A DNA stretch of 64,000 nt, taken from positions 25,548 to 89,547 of the forward strand of contig BQKZ01000850.1 in assembly GCA_036244855.1 (NCBI GenBank), read 5' to 3'. Every line of letters starts with the position of its first letter. Position 1 is the first letter of the stretch. This DNA comes from Temnopleurus reevesii. Its lineage: Eukaryota; Echinodermata; Echinoidea; Temnopleuroida; Temnopleuridae. Of this stretch, positions 12,201 through 24,200 are shown in pieces. The notes under the pieces are model-generated. The model did not search any database, had not been told where the DNA came from, and saw only the letters and a program-made list of their open reading frames with translations. The position numbers and the translations under genes were made by a program.

Positions 12201-15200
12201 AAACTAAAGAAAAGACGCAATTTTTTTAAATACTTAATTCGACAAAATCATCCTTACCAAGAATGAGTTCAATCGATGGTGGTGCTCCTTTTAATATTTG
12301 TGGTTTTAAAATGCAATATGTATTATTTTTGGTGTTAAATTACAATCAATCTAATTCATTACTGGTATTATTGCTAACATTTTTATTGTGTTGCCCGGTA
12401 TATCAAGTCAGTGTTAAATTAAGAACCTGTGTTTTTTTAATGTAGATCCATTAAAACTTAATAAATGAATATGTTTAAGAAAATGTGCTGGCTATTGTCA
12501 TTTTTACATGACATAATAATTTTTCTATATTTTGTTTATTTCAGATATTCTCATTACCGAGATGCCCTGGACAAACGCCCCCGTGTCCCCTGGGGTACAG
12601 CCCGTGAGTACGGTGGGGAGGGGCCAATCAACTTACCAGAGGATCATCGACCTAAGAATGAACCACCCCCAGCAGTCGAGAAAGGACATCGTCATTTCGG
12701 AGCAGGCGTGAATCCATTTCCCAGGTAAGAGCTAGAGCTGGGTTTTATCAAGTCGGTTTTTGGCAGACACAAATCAATCCTTTAGATTGCAATGAATTAG
12801 TAAACCATACAAAAAGAAACAATACTAACACATACAGTATAGTTGTATGATTGCATTCGTTTTACATTTTTTATCACAAATTTGAGCAAATTACAAAAAC
12901 ACGACTTAATATTGTTTGTAAGGTGCATTATTCAATTTGCACATTCATTTTCTGGCTGTAGAAATGGACTCTATTGTAAGGCTCCATTTTCGCTCCTTGC
13001 AACAATTTAACGGAAAGTATGTTTAGAGTATATATATACTTGGCTCTCAGCATCGACAACCACCAAACACGGAACTTGATTAGTCTCTTGCGTAGCAAAA
13101 AAAGAGAAAATCGCCCTTCTTAAAAAGAAGAAGACGCGATGAATCGGATAATTTCAAAAGGTCATATAAGGATTGAATACAAAAAATCTGCACAAAATTC
13201 ATTTATCCAGCTCTAGTTCTCAATATAGTACAAATTTGATGTTTTTTTTTTTGTGAATAGAAAAAAAGTATTTAGTGACAATGTGTTAATATGTTAGTGA
13301 ATTTCATGTTCCCTTTTAATATATAATTAACCAAGATTTATTTTACAGCATGCGATACAGAATGGTACGTATAAATTATCAATGATATTGCAGACATCCT
13401 ACTCGTTGCCATGGTAATTAATAATCCTTTGAATGACAAATTCACATAAAAATGATGTTCAATCTCAAAGTTGAAAACATTATGCGCGATGTGTAGATAA
13501 CCGTGACACAGGCTTTGCTTCACAGCCTTCAATATATTACATCTGAGGATAACATTATATCTAGAATAGAATTCAGTCCCAAACTTCTGCCAATATTTTT
13601 ATTTTGATGGCTAGCCTTTACCCTCCTGTGAGGACGTCCTTCTAAAGCACAATAAGGTTGTAGGCGTAGTTTGTCGCCCCCTCTCTGTATGTTTTTAATG
13701 AAAGCCAAAGTGTTTGCTTTGTATCATTTGTGGTTATACGATTGACACTAAAACAAGATATTTTGCTGACACATTGAATTCATTTATTGGACTCTTCCGA
13801 GTTGACTTTCAAAAGATGATAGGCAATGTTCTTCAATATTCAACTCCACATCACAATAACCAAACAAAACGAACTAATACATTTTGTAAAGACTTGTAAA
13901 ATCATAAACACGTCACATATAAGCCATAAACTTCCCAGTAAACTTAAATGCAACTTCCCAAATTTTATCAACTGATAAATGATACATTTTTAAAGACTTA
14001 TTTTGTTTGTTGCTTTCTCATCTGAGCTTCTTCCAATCGAACTCTGTCTTCCTCAGCTCTAAGCTGCTCAGTTAGCGTGTAAACAGATTTTCATTAAATA
14101 TGTAGTGAACACCCTTTAATACAGCTTTTGTTCCCTCTTAAAAGATAAAGCTTTCAGGGAGTATTCAATATTGATTTCTAATTCACTCCCCCTTTTCATA
14201 GGAGGCATCCAACATACAAAACGACAATACCAAATCGAAGTCATAACCCCCAGTGGCTATTATTCGGCTGGTTAGTTTGCATATCACCCTGGTGATATTT
14301 ATGAGCGTCACCGGCTTCCGTGTTGGCGGGACCGTCAACGAAACGGAAATCTGTGCGTGCGGTTTAGGAGCATAGGGGTAATACAGGGGTGCGCAATGTG
14401 TTACCCATAGGTCCCGCATACTGGTATCTGAACTCGTGTGGATGGTATCTACCGTAATTCACCGTTGCTAATTGTTCCTGTCCAGTTGATCTTGGCGACC
14501 AAATGTAGTCTAATTTGCCTCTAATGGCCGATTTATGGCCCTCGTTATCTGCAGTCGTCGGCGGTTTCCATTTCTGATATTGAACTTTTATTGCACGAAT
14601 TTTCGCTGATTTCTCTTGGACTTTGCTCTCAATTCCTGCGTGGTTTCTCGGACACTCTGTCACCATGACTTCACTCCTACCAGCCCTCCCGAGGACCTAT
14701 CCTCACCTTCAACAGGTCAAAATGCAGGAGGAGGTCGAGAAGAAAAAGTTGTTTGTTAAACTTCATCCTCTCTACTACACGTAAGATATTTCATAACTAA
14801 AATAGGCACACATGAATGATATATTCTGACGTTTACATTGTTGGACACCTTCAACTCTGCACCCATATTTACAATGGGATAAGTTGTATTTGTACAAGTC
14901 CAGTTGATTAGATAAGTCAATATGGTCAAGTGTTTTAGAATGGCAACCATAAAAACACTCCTACGTATTTTACTTGTCCCATCCTGCAATAATACAAACG
15001 GTTTGCTAATTGTTTTCTATCAAAGAAAAAATAACTAGTTTTGTTGCATCAAACAAAATACATATTTGAGAATATTCTGAAGACAAATTAATCTTTATGA
15101 ACAACTAATCGACGTATAACAAATACACTTTACTACAAATACAAATACAAATACAAATAATGATGATAATGATAATAATAATACAATTAAAAAATATCTC

Positions 15201-18200
15201 TGTTTTTTTTCCTGTGTCACGGTTTTCTCTACAACAATATTGAAAGACATTATTTTTAATAAAACTTACGATGCGTTTAGACTGCAAATGATTGGCAAAA
15301 AAAAATCAAATTTGCGTATGAGATTGAGCAAAATATTTTACCATGGCAACTAAGGATAAGTCTGTGTGTATAAGTGTTTCTCTACATTTCTCTCTTCCTA
15401 CCTGTGTATCTTTAGGGGGATTCCCATCGACCAATACTACGATCTCACTCTACTCAAGAAGAGTAACATCAGATCTAATGATCAATTGTAAGTATCACGT
15501 TTCAGATCATAAAACTTCTTGAATTATTTTAGCTTTACGATGTTAGAAAGAAGTAATAATCTATATACGCCTTTCTGATTAAAACAAAAAAAAAGGAGAA
15601 AATTGCATGAATTTACTGCTCTGATAATTTTTTGCAATGATTAAATATAAAAACATATTCGATTTAATTTAAAGTATTCTCATAAACTGGTTCTAGACTA
15701 TTCTTTTTAGAGATAAATATATACAAGGAACTGCATATTATACTAGATAAAACATTGTACTCATATAAATTCACACCTTTCAAAAATAATATGGTATGAA
15801 TTATAAGTATATAAAGATTTCCTCATTTTGTTTAGATATGCAATATTATAATTGTGAAAGTCTACATTTGCATTTTTGTTCCACATCACTCAATATGTAC
15901 TTACTTACCATTCCTACTTTTCCTAAACATTTATTTACAGATTACCAAGGCCTACTGAAGTTGATATGACGTAAGTTATTTTTCATTCATTACACTACTA
16001 AAATCATTGATATGTAAATCAGTCATATATCTTAATTATTCTACTTCCTATTTTGTTTATCATCTTGTGATATTATGGACTTCATCATTTAGATAAAAAT
16101 ATAATATACAAGATTAAATAATCTTATTCAATTTCTTATGCGCAATTATATTTATTCTTTCCAATACGTAAAAATGCAAGAATATCATCATTTAGAAAAG
16201 TTTAATATATTTGGAAATATACAGATAGAAATGTAGTTATAAGAAGATTTACAAATACGATAGACAATAAAGTAAGAAAGCAATTTATTTGAGTGGATAA
16301 AACCATTATATCAAACCCAATGTCATATTCGTTTGATTCCTACGCAATGTGTTTATCAACCTAATCACATTTCTACTCTTATAGGCCATATGATTTTGTT
16401 CTAACTTCATGTTTCATTTATCTCTTTGCAGTAAGCTCTCAATAGACAAGCCATTCCCAGCCGAACATCCATACAGTTCTCACATGTCTCGCTTCGCCAT
16501 GTTTCCAAGCTTCTCCTCAACTCCTGATGATTACAAGACTGGAGAGGCTGCTAAGCAACAGCTCCCTCTTCATCCTGAGATCCCTGCTAACGCTAACGAT
16601 GTAACCATCAACTACAAGAGCAAAGGTTCGTCTTAAAGTTAAAAACGTAAAAGATTTTGAAGATGGAAAAAAATTGTCGAAGATGAAGTTACTGCACTTC
16701 ACAGCGATGGCTTACATTTAAGAGGGTTTGTAGTTACAATGAGCAATACACTTGAAAAGAAGTGTTGACAAATCACACTTTAATGAGAAAGATGTTTATT
16801 TTATGATAAGGGAAAATATAATCTAGATATCTTTAATGTATGATTTGAAGAACGGAGATATGACAACTACCTGAGAATCCACACATTGTTACTGATTGTT
16901 TTTAATTGATATTTGGCGATACATTGCAATTCAACAAGCGCATGATAATTCTACGTTCAAACAATTAAAAAATATATACTTACTACCTCTGTATCAATAC
17001 ATTTTATCACAATTTATTTTTTGAAAGTATGGAATCCAATAATCCTGTCTAACGTCTTACCTTTTATCCTTTTTTCAGGAGCTCGTGACCGCGTGGAGAC
17101 AGAGCATATACCCCTCGACTCACAGAAGAAGGCTCTTAGCTGGCCTGGCGATATATTCTTCCAGGTGACTAATTATCTTCATATCAAATTAGTAATCAAA
17201 TCTTATCAAACAATTTTTTTACCAATCAAAACGCATAAAGTCTAATAATTTGTTATATAAGTGGTGGATATACTTTCCCATGTATTTCAGCAGTTTAAAG
17301 TTTATAATTCTAAACATCCATGTTTTAATTTCATTGAAGGAAGAAACCCAGCCGCCGCCCCCCCCCCAAAAAAAAAAATGATACAGGAAAATAAATGTGT
17401 GTTCGGTTTTTACTTATATATAATCATAAAATATTGTGCGATTAATGTTTTAAAACCGATCCCATATTCTTCCTCTTCAATATTTTCAGAACAAGAAGAC
17501 GCCCACCAGCGGCCAGCAGCAGTTCTACCCCATCCCACCTAAAGCCGTCATCCCGAACCACGCCCCTCGTAAGCTCGACCACACCCTCAACCCACGTACG
17601 GCCAACGCCCTTCGCAACGTGGAGCGGTCGCAGTGGCAGACGACGTATAACCGCGCCCATGCAGGGTACGGTCCGGCCAACGCCCTCTCGCTGGATAACT
17701 TTGAGGAGAAGGTGGATGCAGAGAAGAGACTGAGGATAGAGGACCATAGCTTGGTAGGTAGCTCAATTTCAGATGGAGGGTTTGGGGGTTTGGGGTTAAA
17801 GTACCCCAAATGGGCAGTTTAAGATGGATATGGGGAAAAGTCTACAATTGAACGAGCCGACTGAATTTTAAATTGATCCACCTGGTTTTTTTTTTAATGA
17901 GATATCATTGTGATATATACTTTTGGATTAAATCGAAGCTATCGTAATAATGCAAACATATTGATTGGGATTGTTTATGGATTAAACAGAGAATGACAAG
18001 AGAGAAACGACCTCTTTTCATCAGACAATGTCAATATTCACAGAGAGTGAGAGCATAAACATACAATCACAAACCATTTATTCAATACATAATCTGCAAT
18101 GAATGTTTTAGATGTTCTTAATGTCAAACATATTGACAATCATTTTTATAATATTTTCATCTGTTGAAACGTTTCATTGTATTCTACTTTATTATATGAA

Positions 18201-21200
18201 TTGAATGTTGATATTTTTTCCTTGAATTTATGATGTTGATTGGCATAAAAGACAGGTTTTTGTCATTTTTGCCAATGATGAAATGATATTTTCATGTTTT
18301 TTCAGATGTTTAGTGTATACTTGTTGTTTATTTATACTTTTTTAATCGCTTCCAAAATATCTTGATGTCATTCTTCACAGATAGACATCAAGAAATTTTG
18401 AAAATGTATTTTTAATTTTGTATTCATCATATTTTGTTTTTAACAATGTAATTTAACATGCAATCTTGTATTATATTTGCAACAAGCAGTATTATTCAGA
18501 AATTAATTTCATTTCAATTTCCCCTCTCGTTTATCAACAGCCCGTCCAACGAAGTCTACCATTGTTACGTCATGGAGTTCAGAGGTCACATTGGAACAAA
18601 CAATATCTTCCTCCTTCTCCGAGATAAATGTTTAATTGCATTATTTTCAAGTGTATTATGTCCATGCCACATAGTCATGGCTACAGTTCAGTGTGCCTTC
18701 TATGCAAGAAAATATCCATAATTTGAATATGTCTTTATGTTTTGAATATGTTTTTATATTTATATGCAAATTTAGAATGAAGTCATTGTCATATGTAGTG
18801 CAGGTTCGCTAAATTTCTAGTCGTGAAAACATTTCACTATACTGTTGTCATGGTGAAAGAATATAACGAAGTATATAGTGAATAATATCTTACAGATATC
18901 TTCGCCCCTCTCCACGAAAGTATTCCAGCGCTATGCAAAACAACAATTAAAAATAGATGAACAAATATGCCTAAATGAAAGCAGCAAATTATCTAGCTCA
19001 CCGTGAAAATACAAATAATTAGCTAATTTCAAAGTGCTTTGAAGTATCACAGTTGGAAATATACAAAAGCCAAAGAACATAACCATACAATTATATTACA
19101 TCACTTGATATAAAAACATCTGTAAGTGCGCCACAACAATTAATGAAGTGCAATTCTAAATACTATATGCTTTGGCATCAAATTAGCATTTAATTATGTG
19201 TCCACATTTTCTGTAATTCAACATGATGTGTAGATCAGTTAATTCAAAGGATCTTATAAAGTGGATATGGTCATTACTATAAGAAACAGAGGAAGGAGAT
19301 GGAGGAAAATACGACGACGACGACGAAGAAGAAGATGAAGAAGAAGAAAAAGAAAAAGAAGAAGAAAAAGAAGAAGAAAAAAAAGAAGAAGAAGAAGAAA
19401 AAAAAGAAGAAGAAGAGAAGAGGAGGAGGGAATTGGTGTTATAAATCAGAAATCCGTCCAGGAGCAATAATTCAAACTATTTTTTAACAGTATGCGAAAA
19501 ATGATTTGTAATTTTTTATTTTAAGTGAATTAATCTAGTATAAAATGTTATGGTTGTAAACGACCATGTAAATCTCACTTATAAACCATGTCTTTCAATC
19601 ATAAAAATGTTAGAAAAATATAATTTTTACAGTTTGCAGTTAATGTATGTAATCTTTCAAAATCTTCTACAGAGCTGTCTGTCCGTTTCTAATCTTAATT
19701 TCTTTAAATCTATTTGATAGACTTAGGATTTTAGGGATGATCTAAATAATTTAGCTATCTGGCATAGTTAATGGTTAGTAGGTGCTTTCTTATATATTTT
19801 CTTAGTTTGGCTCCTGTTTTATACCTTCTTAAACTTTTATGGGAACACAAATCCTGAACTATTGCACAATTATTTTCTTCGCACAATGTTTGTATCTGTC
19901 ATCGCTATTTGAATACCATTTGTTTACTTTATTCTTAGAGGTCATGCAATTTTACAACTTTGAATATACAAATTATTTTATCTCATATATTGCAAGATGT
20001 GGATTTTTCTTCATCGAACGTTCAAGAGTGCTATAGAAAAAAGTCGGTATACAAAAGTATCAAAAATTCATTAATATTTAGTGTCATTTCTCAGAATCTT
20101 GATTGTCGTTGACTGACAAAAATGAAATAATTTTACTAAGAAAGGGGCACAGATAAACCAACTGCTGATCAATTATTCACGATTGCCCAAAGCAAAGTCT
20201 TGTTTTTACCAATAGCACTATGTAAATCATAAAAAAATATGATTCTCATTATTTAACTATCGTGCTCTTAATGTGTATGACCTCTTCGATTCAGCTTCAT
20301 GCATGTTGTTTTTTATTTTGTTGTATTTGTTTGTTGCAATAAATAAATATCTTGTTCTGCTATAATATTGATTATTCGTTGTTTATTTCAAGATACCCCA
20401 ATCTAAATCAGAGTTTATTATTACAATTTAACAATTACATCGATATTGGTTGCCAAGACGTCATACGTGATTGTAATTTGTGTTAGAAATCAACCACAAT
20501 TGCTACTACAGTTAAGCCCGTGAGAGAAAGCCTACGGTTTACCTGTTTTCCATAGGAAACCTACACGAAAACAGGTAAATGGTAGCTATCTCTACTGTGG
20601 TTGGATTTCCGATGATGAACACATGTAAAAGTATAAACTTTCTGCCAAAATGATGAAAATAAAAAAATACAATCTTCAGATCTTCACACCAACACCACAA
20701 TATTAGACTTGCAATTAGTTTTTTTTTTCTAGAGAGTTAAAAACCTATACAAGCTGACCCTTTTCTGCAAACAATTTGCAGACAGTCAATAAAAATAATG
20801 AGATGATATTTGTTTACCCGACGCACTATAGTGTGGACTGACCAAAGAAGGAAAGAAATTAATTAATAACGATATAAATATATCAAAGATACCTAGACAA
20901 ATCATAAAAAATCACCCTGGAAATATCATCTTTGCGTCTGCCGCGGCATAACTGAATCATCTTTGGAACAGAATAACACTGACATACTATTGAAAATCAA
21001 TACCTCTCCATTGTATGAAAGATGTCACACTTTCACATTATATTACAAGCCATTATCAGAACAAGCAGACGACATTAAAGTGCCGAGTATAATCGATAGC
21101 TGGGTCGTTGCTATGAATGCACAGTTTCCTAGTTACAGGCGTGCTTTGCCCACGTCTTTACATGTACTAAGGTTTAATAAATAATAATGCCTGACTTTTT

Positions 21201-24200
21201 TTCAACAACTACACGTATAAAAATATTAAAGCAAACTAAACAGATAGTTGATTTTTCATTGCTTGAAGGAAAATTATAACATTGGTAATTGTTATTTTTA
21301 AAAATTAAATTGTAGAAACAAGTTCGTTGCCTATTATTTGAAGGAAACTGTAACTCGGATTGACAAATTAAATTCAGGAAAATTGTCCAATAAGTAGGGT
21401 ACATGGGAACTAAAATATAATCTTTGTTTTTACCGATCAACGAAAAACCAAATTCTATATTTTAGTAAAAGACTATCAAAGTGACAAAAGTCAAATACTT
21501 CTTTTCGTAGGTCAAAATGAAAACATCTAATGCTTGCAGAATAGGAATTTCGCGAGGCAGTGCATTTTACTGTAAATTCACTTCAGAGACAGAAAAGTGT
21601 TTGTTTTTTCGTATTTCATTTCAAACAAGTGGCAAGCAAACAGAGCTAGAAATGTTTATTGTTTGCTCCGGAATAGAACGTAGAGTTGAAATCCATCTCA
21701 AGACCAGCGTTTAAAGAAGGAGGACAAACACTACACTTTCTAGAATGAGATCAGTAAGATCACTGCAGGGCTTCCTTGGGATATATCTAGTGACCTGTCT
21801 AGTGTGGCAAAGAGTAGTCGTTAAAATGGCACAAATTATTGAAAATGCATTATACAGATACCTAAATTGATTCACCCGCTAAAAGAGTTTTCCGATATGA
21901 CGGCAAATTCTTGGGTCGGATGTAAGAGCCTCGAAAATCACACTAACATGGTCTTTAATAGGGTCCCTGCGAATAGTAATTGACCTTTCCACATTTGAAA
22001 TCACATTACATCTCAATGTTAACGGGTTTATCTCCTATCAGAATACACGAGATCTAGCACACAAAAATACCTTGCCATCTGAAGAAGATTACAATGTATA
22101 CCAAAATTTTCACTGCGATTGAAATCAAAGTTTTGGAGGAAGATGGTTTGGATTGAAAAATTTGTTTGATATTGCACTTTTAGTTATTCATAAACACAAG
22201 ATATATAGCAGAGTATATTTCATCCTCTCCTTCATTTCATGTATATTTTGAGAGGTTTATCAACTCTGTCGGGGTATGAGCATATACAGGCTTCTTGACA
22301 TACATCACGCATATTTAGCATTTACAAGGAAAGTACAGAAATACATGACATATAATAAACATGCTACATGTAATGACATTAAGATTACATAACATAATTT
22401 TGATATAATTATTAGAATGCAGCAACGATATTGTTGATTTTCTCTCGATTACTATTTTAGGTTCTTACACTTTTACGAATCATCAGCCATGATCATCATC
22501 TGATCATCATCTTCGGAACCAATTTATGACACCCACATTTGGCATTCCACATTTCAACTTATCCCATGGCTTGAACATGCACATGTAATGCATTTTATAT
22601 GGCAGGATATACGGAAAGAATTTCATACAATTGACAGAAATGCAGAAGTATAGAGCTGTTCATTAAAATCTGAAAATCAGAATGAATTCTTATTCATTAT
22701 GACACTATTAAAGAAAAAAATGCGTTTACGCACTTCATTAATGAACCTGATTTTCATATCTTTCATTTTATTTTGTTACACGAGCTTACCTGCAATACAG
22801 ATCGATTCAAGAACCACTAATCGTTTAACCATTTTAATATCTTAGTACAGATCAGAGGAGTATTCAACCTAATGATTAATTTTTTTCCAGCAGTCGTCAA
22901 AGTTCACGTCGAACGCAGAACACGCTCTGAAATTAACATGATTTTTACCTCCCCTCACAGAATCCTACAAGTTTCTAATTAATATTTTTCCTCATTATCC
23001 TACAGGTGTCATGTGACCATCATCTGGGAAACGATGAGCAATTGTATCCATACAGACCCTTTTAAATCTTCTATAATGACCAATAATCATATTTGAATCC
23101 CTTTCTCGTTCTGTACAGAGACCACGCAGCTACCCAACCTTCATGCCACCCCGCCCGATGGAAGGACGCATCTCCCGTCTGATCGGACCAAACCAGATGG
23201 TACGATGTGTTGTCAAGGATGGAAGGATACTCTATGTGCCCTACTACCCCAAGATAGAGATCGAAATGGATAAGGTGAGATTCATGAACAAATAATGACG
23301 CTGAATGATGTATATGAATTGTTTAGGGTGACAAGCTATTGTTTGAGTTCAATTGCTTGCTTAATTTGGCCAAAGGGTTCTGCGTCATTGTATAAAAGGA
23401 GAGTTCCTTGCTCGATAATAACCAAACGTATTCTCTAAACTGTTTCTCTTTCATTAGAAGTATTCTGACTCATTTATCAGTTCTTTAACCTGGGGCCCGT
23501 AACATAAACATAACATAACATACCATCGCTCGTACGATTGATATCAATCGCTAGTCTAGGAAATCATGTACAAAAGTTTGCGATTGATCGCAAAGTTGCT
23601 TTATGTTACAGGCCCCTGGTCCTGTTAGAATGTATCAAAACAAAATAAAATTGAAAATTTCTTCAGATAAAAAAAACACAAGTAATACTGTAAAATACAA
23701 AGAACAATATGGCAAATATGATTTTTTTTTCCCCTCGGTGGCTTCAGGAAGAGGGATACATCTATCTTAAAATGTTGTTTACTTAAGAACTCATCAACTA
23801 AACTTATCTCTTTTCTTCCAGGTTCGTGAACACCAAAACCTACCTACGGAGACAACAGAACAGTTCCAGGACCCAGCCCTGACCAAGCAATGGCAGCGCC
23901 TCCAGTCCGCCCAACATCCAGATGGTCACATCAGTAAGATTGAACAGAAGAAAGCAGAGGCTGCCGAGAATGCTGATCCTGCCAATACCCTACCGATCGG
24001 AGACAACAGCTACAAGCCACCCGTGAAGGTCAAGGAGTCGACATATCTTCAAGAGATGGCGGTGAACCGTCGTGCAGAGGTCGAGGATATGGCGAATAAG
24101 GCCCGATGGAAGCAGGCAGAGCTCCAGGAGCACCATCACGACTTGAAAGAGCTGAAGAGGAAGGTTGACTACACAACGCCCTCTCTTCAGAAGCAGGTCT

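Larger units (their letters stand above)
17754..23118 (+). other. SPMIP4 intron 7 (5.4 kb)
   Basis: Contains a polypurine tract near 19299-19431 and a 13-bp-arm hairpin at 20538-20579. No exon with matching splice sites was seen. Small ORFs, for example at 21517, do not look coding. Confidence 0.65.

Noticed and set aside
17442..17822. Minus-strand ORFs of about 100 codons
   Set aside because: They are shadows of GC-rich SPMIP4 exon 7, whose + strand frame has family homology and splice sites.
19183..19487. Poly-lysine and poly-serine ORFs
   Set aside because: Product of the polypurine tract.
21517..21714. 65-codon ORF in SPMIP4 intron 7 as a missed exon
   Set aside because: Exons 7 and 8 join in phase 0 with conserved sequence on both sides, and no suitable acceptor and donor pair surrounds this ORF.
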